Below, piece after piece: positions 29,760 through 40,325 of a stretch of DNA of 64,000 bases (position 1 is the stretch's first letter; each line of letters opens with the position of its first letter). The notes beneath the pieces were generated by a model. The model was not told the DNA's origin. It was given only the letters and a program-made list of their open reading frames with translations, and ran no database searches. The stretch comes from Oegoconia quadripuncta (Eukaryota; Arthropoda; Insecta; Lepidoptera; Autostichidae): positions 39,587,242 through 39,651,241 of the forward strand of contig OX438743.1 in assembly GCA_949316235.1 (NCBI GenBank), given 5' to 3'. The translations under genes were made by a program, and so were the position numbers.

Positions 29760-30022
29760 TTTTTTTTATGCACAACGAGTTGGTACTTGACCTCAATCAT
29801 ACCTGATGTTAAGTGAAGATGAGGTCGAAGGTGGAAGCGTACTGGCCCGGAAACCCCAACACATTTGGGGGACTGGCTATCTTACCTCTAACAACCGGAA
29901 CACAACAATGCTATTAACATTGCTGGTTGGCGGCAGATTTAGATAATATGGTGGTGGCTAGCCACCATATAGGCGGACATTTAAAATGCCCTACCACCAT
30001 AAATTGAGTACTTAAACATGTA
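29760..30022 (-). mobile_element. SINE-A, head missing
   Basis: T-run, ATGCACAACGAGTTGGTACT, GGAAACCCCAACACATTTGG, ending at TTAAACATGTA. The tRNA-like head is lost. Confidence 0.75.
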
Positions 30023-30254
30023 GGCCTTTGTTTTTACCTTAATATCTTTATTGTACACAAAATTGTTACAGAAGTATGCATATCGAGTTTGATTTAATAG
30101 CACACATTATTAGGATGTCATATAATTACGATAATTAATTATGATGACATGACCCTATGACAGTCCCTGGACTCGTACGAATATAACGACAGTGGACAAT
30201 TAAAAAAAACGACGCCACCTTCTACCACTTTGATCATTGGCCTTTGACAACAAT

Positions 30255-30960
30255 GGTATTATTGGTGACACTTTGAAACGCATAATGTTTATAGTCATAA
30301 GTTCAATTGACATACATCATATGGCATACAAATTAATAAGTATAATAGTGTTTCGCAAATTTATTATTAAGCATAAACATAATAACGCAGATTTGTTGAA
30401 GGGCATAATAAAGCCATAATCATATAAATCTATATTTTCATTTGCCATATTTTTATAAAGCATAGTTTGACACGCAGATTTTAATTATGCATAAATTATC
30501 ATATTCATAATTTTGTCTGACATACTTTTGTAAAGCATAACTGCACCCCGACATGGTTAGGTTAGGTTCGAAGGGTATGGCGGAAGCGAGCCGGGCGAGT
30601 GCGAGCGAAGCGAGCACGGGAGTTCTTGGCACCTCGACATGGATAGGTTAGGTTGGCTCTGCTCGCCCGGCTCGCTTCCGCCATACCCTTCGTGTTAGGT
30701 TGACATGTATGCTTTTTAAATATTATGTCTTTTGAATATTATGGTCAACAAAAATTATGCCTTTCATTACTTATGCTTATTAAAATTATGCCTTTCTATG
30801 ATTATGCCTTACAGGTTTCGGCCATATGATATTATGTGTAATGAAGTTATGCTATAACGGTTTATTGCAAATGACTATTATGGCGAGTAATATTATGAAT
30901 TGTCAGTTTATGGTGAAAAACGTTATGCGTTTCAATAGGTAACCGGTATTATTATATTAA
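30255..30960. mobile_element. Large fold-back element with periodic CATAAT / ATTATG arms
   Basis: The left arm carries CATAA-type words about every 15 bp (30281, 30296, 30311, 30325 and so on to 30536). The right arm carries ATTATG-type words at 30722, 30738, 30754, 30771, 30785, 30801 and on to 30922, mostly 14-16 bp apart. The arms are mutually inverted. TTGAAACGCATAA at 30273-30285 is the exact complement of 30923-30935. The centre is a perfect 31-bp GC-rich inverted repeat (30569-30599 and 30662-30692) next to TTAGG-like runs. There is no coding capacity. The family is unknown to me. Confidence 0.6.
30569..30692. repeat. Perfect 31-bp GC-rich inverted repeat
   Basis: 30569-30599 and 30662-30692 are exact reverse complements, separated by 62 bp. 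The spacer contains GTGCGAGCGAAGCGAGCACG, itself palindromic. The flanks contain GGTTAGGTTAGGTT. Confidence 0.9.
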
Positions 30961-31300
30961 TATATTTGCAATATTATGCCTAACACTTCCCCTTCGACCA
31001 GCTAGATTACATATTCGTAAACAAAATCGCATGACCTAAAACAGGGTCAACAACTATTATTTAAATAAAAAAAGTGAAATGAGAGCGACCGTTTCCGAGT
31101 GGAACACGTTCTGAAACACGTTGTTATGAAGGTCGTGTATTGGAAAAGGTAACCGTGTCCCAATTTAGGTTCGCATGTAACATGTGGTTACGTAAAATTT
31201 GCGATTACTGGACAAATTCATGGTCACATTATCTTGCAGGGTCATTCATACAGATAATAAATACGACATAGAAAGAGCAGTTACAGATTGTTCAGATGAA

Positions 31301-31370
31301 TATAGATTAATGTAGATTAATATAGATTAATATAGACTAATATAGACCAGTATAGATTAATGTAGATTAA
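31301..31370 (+). repeat. 10-bp tandem repeat, seven units
   Basis: Units of the form TATAGATTAA lie in exact 10-bp register with single-base variants (TGTAGATTAA, TATAGACTAA, TATAGACCAG). Confidence 0.8.
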
Positions 31371-31814
31371 TACAGTGTTTCTATCTCTACTCTATCTCTA
31401 AGTAGGACAATTCAAAGTCGATATCCGCGTCTGTCTGTTTATGAGCTTAGCTGATGTAAACGGCACAACAGATTTAGATACGGTTTTCACTATTATTCTG
31501 AAAATTTCTTCCGGAAGTTTTATATACTTCGTTTTATATAATACATGCATATTTGTTGACACCGATCATTTGGAGGCTCCACTGAAAACCAGCCTTGTAG
31601 TTAAAACGGCTACAACCAATGCTGAATCGGTGACCCTCTTGTCTCCACCTTACGACACCGACAGCTTAATCAGAAAGTGGTCGAAAAATGGTTTGCAAAT
31701 GAAACGGACAACTTACATACGAGCATTGCAAGCTAAAGTATACTTTCTTTATACTTATAAATTAATACTCCTAAGCAGGTGGTATATCAGAATATATATT
31801 AAAAATAATAATAA

Positions 31815-31925
31815 ATAATATCTTTGCACATACACACAGCGCCATCTAGTTCCATACTAAGCAACCAGGCTTGTATTGTTAGATACCAGATGGTTGATAA
31901 ACTACACAAATATAATTCATTCGTT
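31815..31925 (-). mobile_element. SINE-B 3' part
   Basis: ACACACAGCGCCATCTAGTT and AGATGGTTGATAAACTACAC are the reverse of the SINE-B 3' end. The head is absent. Confidence 0.65.
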
Positions 31926-32126
31926 CAAATAAAAGCTTGTGAAAACATACAGCGTTATATACACTTATCTCGTATCAGGTGATCGAATTTCGTCATAATT
32001 ATTGAACATGCTAAAATTGTTACGACAGCGCAACTGAACCGCAAATATCAAAGATCTACCAATAACGTAGCAAAATGGAGGGTATTTCTACATCTAACCA
32101 CCAAGTAGCCACTAGTTTAAGTAGGT

Positions 32127-32618
32127 GGTGTCGATTCGGATGTACACTAATTAAACTAAAACCAGTTTTAAAGTAATAATACTCTCTCTTTCTCCATGGA
32201 ACAGTACGATGCGACGGCACCACTCCAAAACTGTTTTTTTTTTTTTTTTTTTTATGTACAAGGGGTTGATACTTGACCTTAATCACACCTGATGTTAAGT
32301 GAAGATGAGGTCGAAGGTGGAAGCGTACTGATCCGGAAACCCCAATACATTTGGGAGAATGGCTATCTTATCTCTGACAACCGGAACACAACAATGCTAT
32401 TAACATTGCTGTTTGGCGGCAGATTTAGATAAGATAAGTAGCTAGCCAGGCGGACATTTAAAATGCCCTACCACCAACCAAACCGAGTACTTAAACATGT
32501 ACCCCGCTGGGGATCGAACCCGCGACCTCCGAATCGTAAACCCAATGTTGTTTACATTGAGCCACGGAGGCGGTTTTAGTTTAGTTTAGTTTAGTTGGTG
32601 TACATCCGAATCGATACC
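32127..32618. mobile_element. TIR element H, split by a SINE-A
   Basis: The left terminus is GGTGTCGATTCGGATGTACA and the right terminus TGTACATCCGAATCGATACC. Without the SINE the element is about 150 bp. The second copy is at 48411-48747. It is non-coding. Confidence 0.7.
32234..32574 (-). mobile_element. SINE-A nested in TIR element H
   Basis: A complete reverse SINE-A from a long T-run to GAGCCACGGAGGCGG lies inside the element, between CCAAAACTG and TTTTAGTTTAG. Confidence 0.85.
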
Positions 32619-32684
32619 ACTATCAATTTTAATAATCAATACGTTGACCCATTTCGATGCAGTGTGATGTGGCTGATGATGAAT

Positions 32685-32912
32685 AATAATAAATATTTGG
32701 GACACTTAGGCCAAACCATTAAGTCGCCAAACTGAGCAAAGCTTGTGCTATGGAAACTAGATAACGGAAAAACATACATAAATATTTTTAACATGTTTCG
32801 GGATTAAAATGTTCGTATTCATCACACAAACATTTACCCCTCGCGGGATTCGAACCCGCAACCGTTGGTTTCGCTGACAGGGTCACTATTCACATCATCA
32901 ACCGGTCGTCAA
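32685..32912 (-). mobile_element. SINE-C
   Basis: Reverse copy: AATATTTGGGACACTTAGGC, ACTAGATAACGG, then CGGGATTCGAACCCGCAACC and TTTCGCTGACAGGGTCACTA. Confidence 0.75.
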
Positions 32913-33401
32913 TCGGAATCAAACAACTACACTTTATTGCACATAATATACATTTTGCTCGTATGTTTGCTCCAAAGAGTAAAATAACTATACCAATCGA
33001 TTCCTTGTGTGTGTAATGTATTCAATTAACGTATGTATTTATATGGGTGATTTATTTATTTTATTAAATTTAGTTTACCGTGCACGCTACCTACATGTCA
33101 TGTGCATAATGCTTCCTAACCCTAAGACGCACATTTATAGTAAGTTGTGATCTATATTCGTGGCTCATTTGTTTTTAGATAAGTTCACTGGAAAAAAAAA
33201 TGCCGCTGTGACAACGTTCCCCCAGCGGAAACTATTTCTAACGAACATAACAGCTGGACGCACAAAATCTAAATTTCGTGCACATTTACACGAAATGACA
33301 TTGCAGTGCAAATCAACATGGTGTAAGGACCCACCCAATCACAATCGATTGTATCCCAATCCACTGAGATCGAATGGGGGGGGATACACAATTGTTTTTT
33401 G

Positions 33402-33568
33402 GGGGGACAGCGCGTACGCGTCCCCACTAACAAAAATAACGGATCGCATCCGAGTTATCCACATTAGGGATAATCCCAGGGGGTCAACCCAACCGCAGTG
33501 CAATGGGATAGTCTTGCCCTGGGGGAACCGCCTTATTGATCACGGTGTGCCCTATGCCAGGTATGTTC
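33402..33568 (-). ncRNA. U1: U1 spliceosomal snRNA-like gene or pseudogene
   Basis: On the minus strand the sequence begins GAACATACCTGGCATAGGGC and is about 167 nt long, close to the ~164 nt of insect U1. Visible U1 landmarks, in order, are: stem-loop I with ACCGTGATCAATAAGGCGGT; the U1A-type loop CATTGCAC; GGGTTGACCCCC; stem-loop III GATTATCCCTAATGTGGATA followed by ACTC; an Sm-type site GTTATTTTTGTTAG; and a terminal hairpin GGGGACGCGTACGCGCTGTC. The 5' splice-site-pairing segment, normally ACTTACCTG, reads ACATACCTG, and the first two bases also differ. The loop usually read GATCACGAAG is GATCAATAAG. Whether it is expressed cannot be told; the altered 5' end favours a variant or pseudogene. 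It is distinct from the protein ORF that covers it on the other strand. Confidence 0.82.
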
Positions 33569-33622
33569 CAAACGGTCCGGTAACGGAATAGTCACTGTTT
33601 CATGGAAAATCTTAACACCGCG

Positions 33623-33677
33623 ATGTAGCGGGCGTTAAGGCGACATCTAGTTGATTTCGCCTTAACGCCCGCTACAT
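33623..33677. repeat. Perfect 21-bp stem hairpin upstream of the U1-like gene
   Basis: 33623-33643 and 33657-33677 are exact reverse complements with a 13-nt loop. It lies 55-109 bp upstream of the U1 5' end, about where a snRNA proximal element would sit. Confidence 0.85.
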
Positions 33678-33924
33678 TTTTATTGCACAAAAGGAGTATA
33701 TACATTTTACAAAGCACAATACTGAAAAGAATATAAATAAATACCCAAAAAAATACCGAATAAATAACATTAATATACCACATAACCTATCCAATATAAT
33801 ATTAGTACGAAGTATAAATACAAATATATACTATATTTGTATTTTTATTTATTTTTTTATTTGTATTTATATCACATAAAGCAGTGAGTTTTGCCTGTTT
33901 TGCCTTTTGGCCTGAGATTGATAT

Positions 33925-34055
33925 GCGATTTTTCGTACCAATCATCTAGTCCCAAACTAAGCAAAGCTTGTCCTATGGATACTAGATAACGGATAAACAT
34001 ACATAAATATTTATATAAACATCCATGACTCAGGAATAAATATTCATATTCATAT
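33925..34055 (-). mobile_element. SINE-C 3' part
   Basis: AATCATCTAGTCCCAAACTA, GGATACTAGATAACGGATAA and ACATCCATGACTCAGGAATA. The head is absent. Confidence 0.6.
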
Positions 34056-34059
34056 ACAT

Positions 34060-36520
34060 ATACATTATCAATACTTATATTATGGTAAATAATTACTATA
34101 ATACTGAAGAGAAATCATAAAGACAAATAATGCTCTTTTACTCTTTTCTTGAAAATTTCTAACGATGGACTTGCGCGAATTGCATGTGGGTAGTGCGTTC
34201 CATAAGTCTCACTGACTAAATCGTGAACGAATCACTATAACGTATTAATCATTGGATTAATGAATGATATAATAACAAATGGGAAACGAAAATTTTACGC
34301 AGAGACCTTTGCGATACTAAATTATCAACAAAGAAATTATGTTGGTGGTTATATAATAAATGTTCACAAAATTTTTTTTATTGAAGTGTCCACATTAGTT
34401 ACAAAATATATATTCTTCATAGAAATTTGTCCTTATTTACTCCCAAATTCACTGTATCTTAGTTTCGATATATAATTATATAAAACTGAGTAGGTATAAA
34501 ACTAGATTAAGTTACAATGCGATTGACGCCTGTCATCATATCGAAAATTCTGAAGGCCATGACGGCCGAAGACGTGTATTTTTCTATATTATCACTTCGT
34601 ATGTGAGCTGACAGACATGTCAGGTTACACGACAGTGTAAATAAGACGGCCTGACAACGACGGTACTCTCATGAGAAACCCAAAAATCTCAAAAATTCCT
34701 CAATACGTGCACCGACAACAAATAAAATATCGAAACTGATCACAGATAACATATAATATTCCTCGCAAACAATTTGTGTGACTATTCAATTCGACTAAAT
34801 TCGAATGACAAGTCGTCGCGCCCAATAAGTGGCATGTTGTTACACTTTGGCAACTGGTAGGGTTACAGTAGAAATGCGACGTTGCCGTTCTGCTCCTCTG
34901 TAAGGGCATTATACTTAACTTACACATGTAAATTGTCTATAAATCATTAAAACTTACATCACTGTTTAAACCTTAAATCGGGTTATAGTTAAACCACATT
35001 CCAAGTGCTTCATTAACGTTTTTTATGAATTCGGCTGCTAGAGTGTCTGGTTCAGTATATTTTTGGCTATTTAGATGACATTCAGGGGTTTTCAATTAAT
35101 AATTAAAAAATAAACCTATTAGATTAACTATGGAGCCGCTTGTACTATTAAAAATAATTAATTCCAAGAATCTCCTACAATTCTTATGATAATAAATAAT
35201 AATCAGCAACGGCTTGCGTAACTGTGTTTGTTATTATTAGGAAAAGTTATTACATTATTATGTGGGCACGTGCCGTTTACCTTTCTTTTCCTTACTCATG
35301 GCCATATCTAGTATTACAAGCAATAAAACAACTTCATGCAAAACACGTGCCGCCATGATCACGTGGCCAGGGAGTAAACTTCGTATCATTTCATAATTTG
35401 AACGGAAAATCTTGCTTGGTGTACGTCAGTGAATTATGCTTTCATTTATTTATTTATTCTGTTGTGTTAATTACGTAGGGTTTATTGTTAGTGTTCTTCT
35501 ATTTTGGTTGTATGTACTGTGCAGTAAATATATATTTTATCTATCTAAATTGCCTAATATACTCGTGGTAACTCTTTTAGTTTTACTTTGATTAAGTCAT
35601 CGGTTTAATCGTTGAAAAAAATTGCATTTAGCTAAACCAAATCTAAACCAAAAACGGTAAAACCTGTAACGAGACGCCATGCGACTCGTTGGTTCTCTTT
35701 TTGCAGTATTCATTTTGTTTATTTCTTTTTCGGTTAAGTCATAATATTTTAAATTCAAAATTTGAACTCTGCCTGTTCTTTCTCTTTCAGTGTAGCTTTT
35801 CAGTTCGTAATTTGCCCTTAAAAAGATTGGACGAATACTTTTCTGTTATTTTTGTTTCTATTCTATGTTAGTATAAATATATATTACGCATTTTAGTATA
35901 AATATATATTACAGTATAAAGTATTTCTTCAAGTTATTGTGTATGTGATTACCCTTAAAAATAAAAGTTTACAAGTTTTCCGCCGGCTCATCTTCATTTT
36001 CTTCATACTGTGGCCTACTCCTGGACATCCACTACAGCATCAGCCTGGGAGTAGTGCTTCAAACCGTTGTAAAATAGCACGATTGGCCTATAGAATTTAC
36101 TTATTGTAAATTGTATTTCCTTTTTAGTGAACTTCCATTCTCATACCATACCCTCTCCCACAGTGGGGACGTGGGGACAGTTTCACGTGCTAAAATGATG
36201 TTTTTTTATTTATTTATTTTATTAATTTACCTTTATTACACAGATACAAATAAGTAACTATCGGCTAACTCCACCAAACAAAATTCATTGGTTAGCAAAT
36301 ATGCACTTTCTTTTTTCGTTTCTGATTTCTGTTATCAAACCATTGTAAATATATGAAACACGTTAATGTAGCGTTCTGTCTCCGAAGTGGTTGTTTACAC
36401 TAGGTACCACGAATTTTCCAGCAGATTCCATCCTCGTTCCTTAGCTAAAAGGAAGTTTTAGCCAGGAAACCTTCGAAGATTTTGTGATTTGTGCTCCCAA
36501 TTGCGGATATGTGACCATAT
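34060..36520. other. Repeat-poor intergenic stretch
   Basis: This is the longest stretch with few recognisable transposons. Short ORFs show no known family and I could not support an exon. Three CACGTG sites occur at 35267, 35344 and 35360. It could contain regulatory sequence. Confidence 0.4.
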
Positions 36521-36522
36521 TT

Positions 36523-36838
36523 CATCATCATCAGCCCGGAAACATCCACTGCAGGGATATAGGCCTTCCCTCGTATAATAAGGGAGTATGGGCCATAGTC
36601 CACCACGCTGGCCTAATGCAGGTTGGGGACTTCACATGCCTTAGAATTTTTATTTCTCAGGCTTGCAGGTTTCCTCACGATGTTTTCCTTCACCGTTTAA
36701 GAGCAGTCGGCGAAATGTACACAAGTACTTAAATTTTTAATTTAAAAACTCATTGGTACATGGCCGGCCTGGGAATCGAACTTGGACCTCCCAAATTAGG
36801 AGACCGCGCCTTAACCGCTGAACCACCGACGCACCCCT
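36523..36838 (-). mobile_element. SINE-D, full length
   Basis: Reverse copy: ATCATCATCAGCCCGGAAAC through GGGCCATAGTCCACCACGCT and TTTCCTCACGATGTTTTCCT to the tRNA-like head GGGAATCGAACTTGGACCTC and GGTTAAGG-type box A in reverse. Confidence 0.8.
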
Positions 36839-37384
36839 ATGTACCATATTTACTAAAGCTTGTAAATAAATAAATAATTTTAACTTATGAACTGTTAGTG
36901 TAGGTAAGTTGTGAATAAATGAAATGAATTGGTAATGCATCTAATTATGGACTCGATATTCAAAAATACGATAGCAGTCTTTCATTGCTCTACCCTAGGT
37001 ACTTGATTTCGCACTTTACACTAGCAAAACAGATAGACTCGAATTCTTACCAGCGCGGCAGCGTACAAACAAATCTAAATTGTGTTGGTATAAACAGGTC
37101 ACGGGGACTTACTTCAGTTACTGTTTTGATATATATTAGCTGTGGTCGTGTTCGGTGTGTGTGTGTCGCACGCGCAGTGGAGCTTAAAACAAATTGCTCC
37201 ATTTATCTTTAAACTAAATAAAAACATTTTCGAGAAATAATAATAGACATGGAAAGGAAAGTCTTGGAAATGTATATGTCGCTAAATGGATCAAATATAA
37301 AGTTTTCTTATTCCCAAAAATATCGTAAATCTGGAACACCTGCTTAATTAACAATTTAAAATTACCTGTATAATAAATAACTTA

Positions 37385-37562
37385 TTATGTATTTGGAAAC
37401 CAAAAAACCCGACAGCATATTTTGTATTTTCCGGACGTCATGTTGTTTTTTTAGCCGTCTAGGCTATAGAATTCGCCAAAGGAATGGGCATACTTACATA
37501 CTTACATAGATAGGTATGTACCTATCTATGTATGTATGTAGGTAGGTAGGTATGTAAGAAAC
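37385..37562 (+). repeat. Fold-back fragment plus TATG/GTAGG microsatellite
   Basis: CCAAAAAACCCGACAGCATA matches the 1015-1381 element. It runs into a low-complexity TACATACTTACATAG...GTAGGTAGGTAGG stretch (37485-37557) that is partly self-complementary. Confidence 0.5.
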
Positions 37563-37659
37563 TCGAAAAACTTTACCCTTGTTTCTTGGGCCGTCGGGGA
37601 AAAAACCTAGTTTATGTTAAAACATGTGCTAAAAAGAAACATAAATAAATAAATATATA

Positions 37660-37797
37660 GCCAGTTATAGAGATTATATAGCCAGTCCCCCAAATAAGAT
37701 GGGGTTTCCGGGTCAGTCAGTTTCCACCTTCGGCCTATCTTTACTGCATCAGGTGTGATTGAGGTCAAGTGCTTGTGCATAAAAATACAAAAAAAAT
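37660..37797 (+). mobile_element. SINE-A 3' fragment
   Basis: GCCAGTCCCCCAAATAAGAT, GGGTTTCCGGGTCAGTCAGT and AGGTGTGATTGAGGTCAAGT with an A-rich end. Confidence 0.65.
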
Positions 37798-37825
37798 CAT
37801 AATTTAAATTATAATAATAATAATA

Positions 37826-38093
37826 AATAATAAACAACTTTGCACATACACACAGCGCCATCTAGGTCCACAGTAAGCATCTAGGCTTGTGTCATGGATA
37901 CCAGATGATTGATAAACTACACAAATACATTTTTTTTTTGTAAATAAATACATGTATAAATGAAAAACATCCATAACTCGGGAACATAATGTCTGTATTC
38001 ATCATACGAACATATGCCCCTAGCGGGATTTGAACCCGCGACCTTTCGGTATCGTAGCAGAGTTTCTAACCACAACACCAAACAGGTCGTCTG
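37826..38093 (-). mobile_element. SINE-B, full length
   Basis: ACACACAGCGCCATCTAGGT, GCGGGATTTGAACCCGCGAC and CCAAACAGGTCGTC. Confidence 0.8.
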
Positions 38094-38395
38094 CTATATA
38101 ATAATGTAATAGTCCATAGCACTCTTAGCTACAGCTTTAAAAAAAAAAAAATATTTGTTACTAAGTTTTGATCCCTTAGGTCACATAGAGTACCCCACTT
38201 TTTCGTATAACATGTACCATTTTATATTTATACTTACATTGATTTTAAATGTACTGTTCAAAGTTATACTGTTCATAGTTATTACAGGATACGAAAATCG
38301 GCGTCGGAGTATTTTGATCTGCGAGGATTTCCTCGCCGAAACATAAAATATAAAACATTGTTGGCTGGTCGATAGCTCAGTAACATTGTTGGATA

Positions 38396-38770
38396 TTTTT
38401 TTTTTATGATTGGATTCGCGTTTGACCACAATCTCACCTGATGGAAAGTGACGATGTGGTCGAAGATGATGCACGCGATCCCAGTAAATGCCTATTCACT
38501 CTGCTCTTGAAGATCCCAAGGTTGTAGGATTCAGGAAAGACTAACGCCGGAAGGGAGTTCTATGCCTTGGCTGTTCGAATGAAGAATCAAACTTCTTAGT
38601 GCGTATGTTCGGTATATTAACTATATACGGGTGGAATCCCTCCCCACGCCTAGTGGTCCGAAGATGGAAGGGTGATGGTGGAATAAGATTATGTAATTCC
38701 AACGCACACTCCCCGAAATGTATGTTGCAAGAAACTCAGAGACAGGCGACTTTGCGACGGTGTTCAAGAC
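38396..38770 (-). mobile_element. CR1-like LINE 3' end (family E)
   Basis: CTCACCTGATGGAAAGTGAC, CCTATTCACTCTGCTCTTGA and GTGCGTATGTTCGGTATATT. It is the longest copy of this 3' end here and is 5'-truncated. Confidence 0.7.
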
Positions 38771-38861
38771 TCTGCAATTTTGCAGTTATCGATTTATCAC
38801 TATAAGTCTCATGGCCCGTCGTATATCTAGGTAAGAAGGCTTGATTGATTGATTGATTGAA

Positions 38862-39105
38862 AGAAATAAAGAAAGAAAGAAATATTTCGGACACTTACAC
38901 CAATCCTCTAGTCCCAAACTAAGCAAAGCTTGTGCTATGGATACTAGATAACGGATAAACATACATAAATATTTATATAAATATCCAAGACTCGGGAATA
39001 AATGTTCGTGTTCATCACACAAACATTTACCCCTCGCGGGATTCGAACCCGCAACCGTTGGTTTCGCTGATAGGGTCACTATCTACTACACCAATCGGTC
39101 GTCAA
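38862..39105 (-). mobile_element. SINE-C, full length
   Basis: AAATATTTCGGACACTTACA, CTCGCGGGATTCGAACCCGC and ACACCAATCGGTCGTCAATG. The tail is GAAAGAAAGAAA-like. Confidence 0.8.
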
Positions 39106-39237
39106 TGGCTTCAAGAGGCTTCAAGAGAGTATAAAATAAATAAACCTAATGTTTACATAGCACACATACATAGGTAACCAAGCACGTTTCAGTTTGCTAA
39201 GTGTGAATGTTTACCTAATATTTCCTATATTACTGTT

Positions 39238-39579
39238 TTTTTTTTTTTTTTTTTTATGCATAACGGGTTGGTACTTGACCTCAATCACACCTGATGTTAA
39301 GTGAAGATGAGGTCGAAGATGGAAGCGTACTGACCCGGAAACCCCAACACATTTGGGGGACTGGCTATCTTATCTCCGACAACCGGAACACGACAATGCT
39401 ATTAACATTGCTCCTTGGCGGTAGATTTAGATAAGATGGTGGTAGCTAGCCAGGCGGACATTTAAAATGCCCTACCACCAACCAAACCGAGTACTTAAAC
39501 ATGTACCCCGCTGGGGATCGAACCCGCGACCTCCGAATCGTAAACCCAATGTTGTTTACATTGAGCCACGGAGGCGGTT
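39238..39579 (-). mobile_element. SINE-A, full length
   Basis: Long T-run, ATGCATAACGGGTTGGTACT, complete body, and GGGATCGAACCCGCGACCTC to GAGCCACGGAGGCGG. Confidence 0.88.
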
Positions 39580-40154
39580 AAATTGTTAATATTTCTGATC
39601 GAGTATTTCGTAGCCGGCTTGCCACGAAGGTACCGCCACAGCTTATACAATGTAACATAGTGTAATACGGAATGAAATGTTATAATATTTGTATATGGAA
39701 AATGGAAGTGGTTACGTTTTGTTGCCCCATTGAAGCCGTTTGGCCTAAGTAGGTACACACTCAGCCATTAAACCACGTGAAAGTACCCGTATACTTTAAT
39801 TACTAGCAGGTGATCTATGAGCCATGTCATGTCTAGAATCAGTGATGTGGCTAATAGCAACGAAATTAGTAATAAAATTAGGATTGAATTATGTTACATA
39901 AAGAAATCTTCACGTTGACGCTTGAAGTAATTAGTAGAGGTGATGTTTTGAGAAACTTAAGTGTTGGAAGTTGCTGAGGAGTTTGAATAGTTTTCTAAGC
40001 AAACCTAAATGAAATCCTTTATTTGCGATAAATGTGGTATATTAAGGTAGGACATGTGTATAGAGGATCTCACTTTGAACCATCTCTACATGCAACATTT
40101 AATTGAGATTTCTACAAGCACCTCATATAGTCTGTCATAACAATGTACCTAAAT
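39580..40154. other. Intergenic stretch, no gene seen
   Basis: No recognisable coding sequence or repeat. Confidence 0.35.
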
Positions 40155-40325
40155 CGAGAGCTGGTTGTTTCCTCGCTCAACTCTTAAGTATCTGCATACA
40201 TCGAGGAAACGCTGCCAGCGTTTTGGGTACCCTGCCTCGCGGCCCCAATTTTTTACATTTGTTCTAGTTTATATTTCAAGTCCATCTCTTTATTTGTTAC
40301 TGTTTTTAAATAAATGTTACTTTTC
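40155..40325 (+). repeat. Dispersed repeat, inverted partner of 25030-25200
   Basis: CGAGGAAACGCTGCCAGCGT, GGGTACCCTGCCTCGCGGCC and TCTTTATTTGTTACTGTTTT. Confidence 0.6.

Noticed and set aside
30281..30927. CRISPR-like repeat-spacer array
   Set aside because: The repeated word is only about 6-7 bp, the units are ~15 bp, and the genome is animal. It does not fit a CRISPR array.
31441..31818. 125-codon ORF on the + strand
   Set aside because: No family motif and no clear splice context, and it runs into a SINE-B 3' end. It could be an exon of an unknown gene, but nothing supports it.
33160..33591. 143-codon ORF on the + strand
   Set aside because: It is the antisense shadow of the U1 snRNA-like gene. 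It has no protein motif, and its G-runs reflect the snRNA terminal hairpin.
35315..35345. Minus-strand ATGGCCATGAGTAAGGAAAAG start
   Set aside because: The frame stops after about 15 codons and no donor gives a supported continuation.
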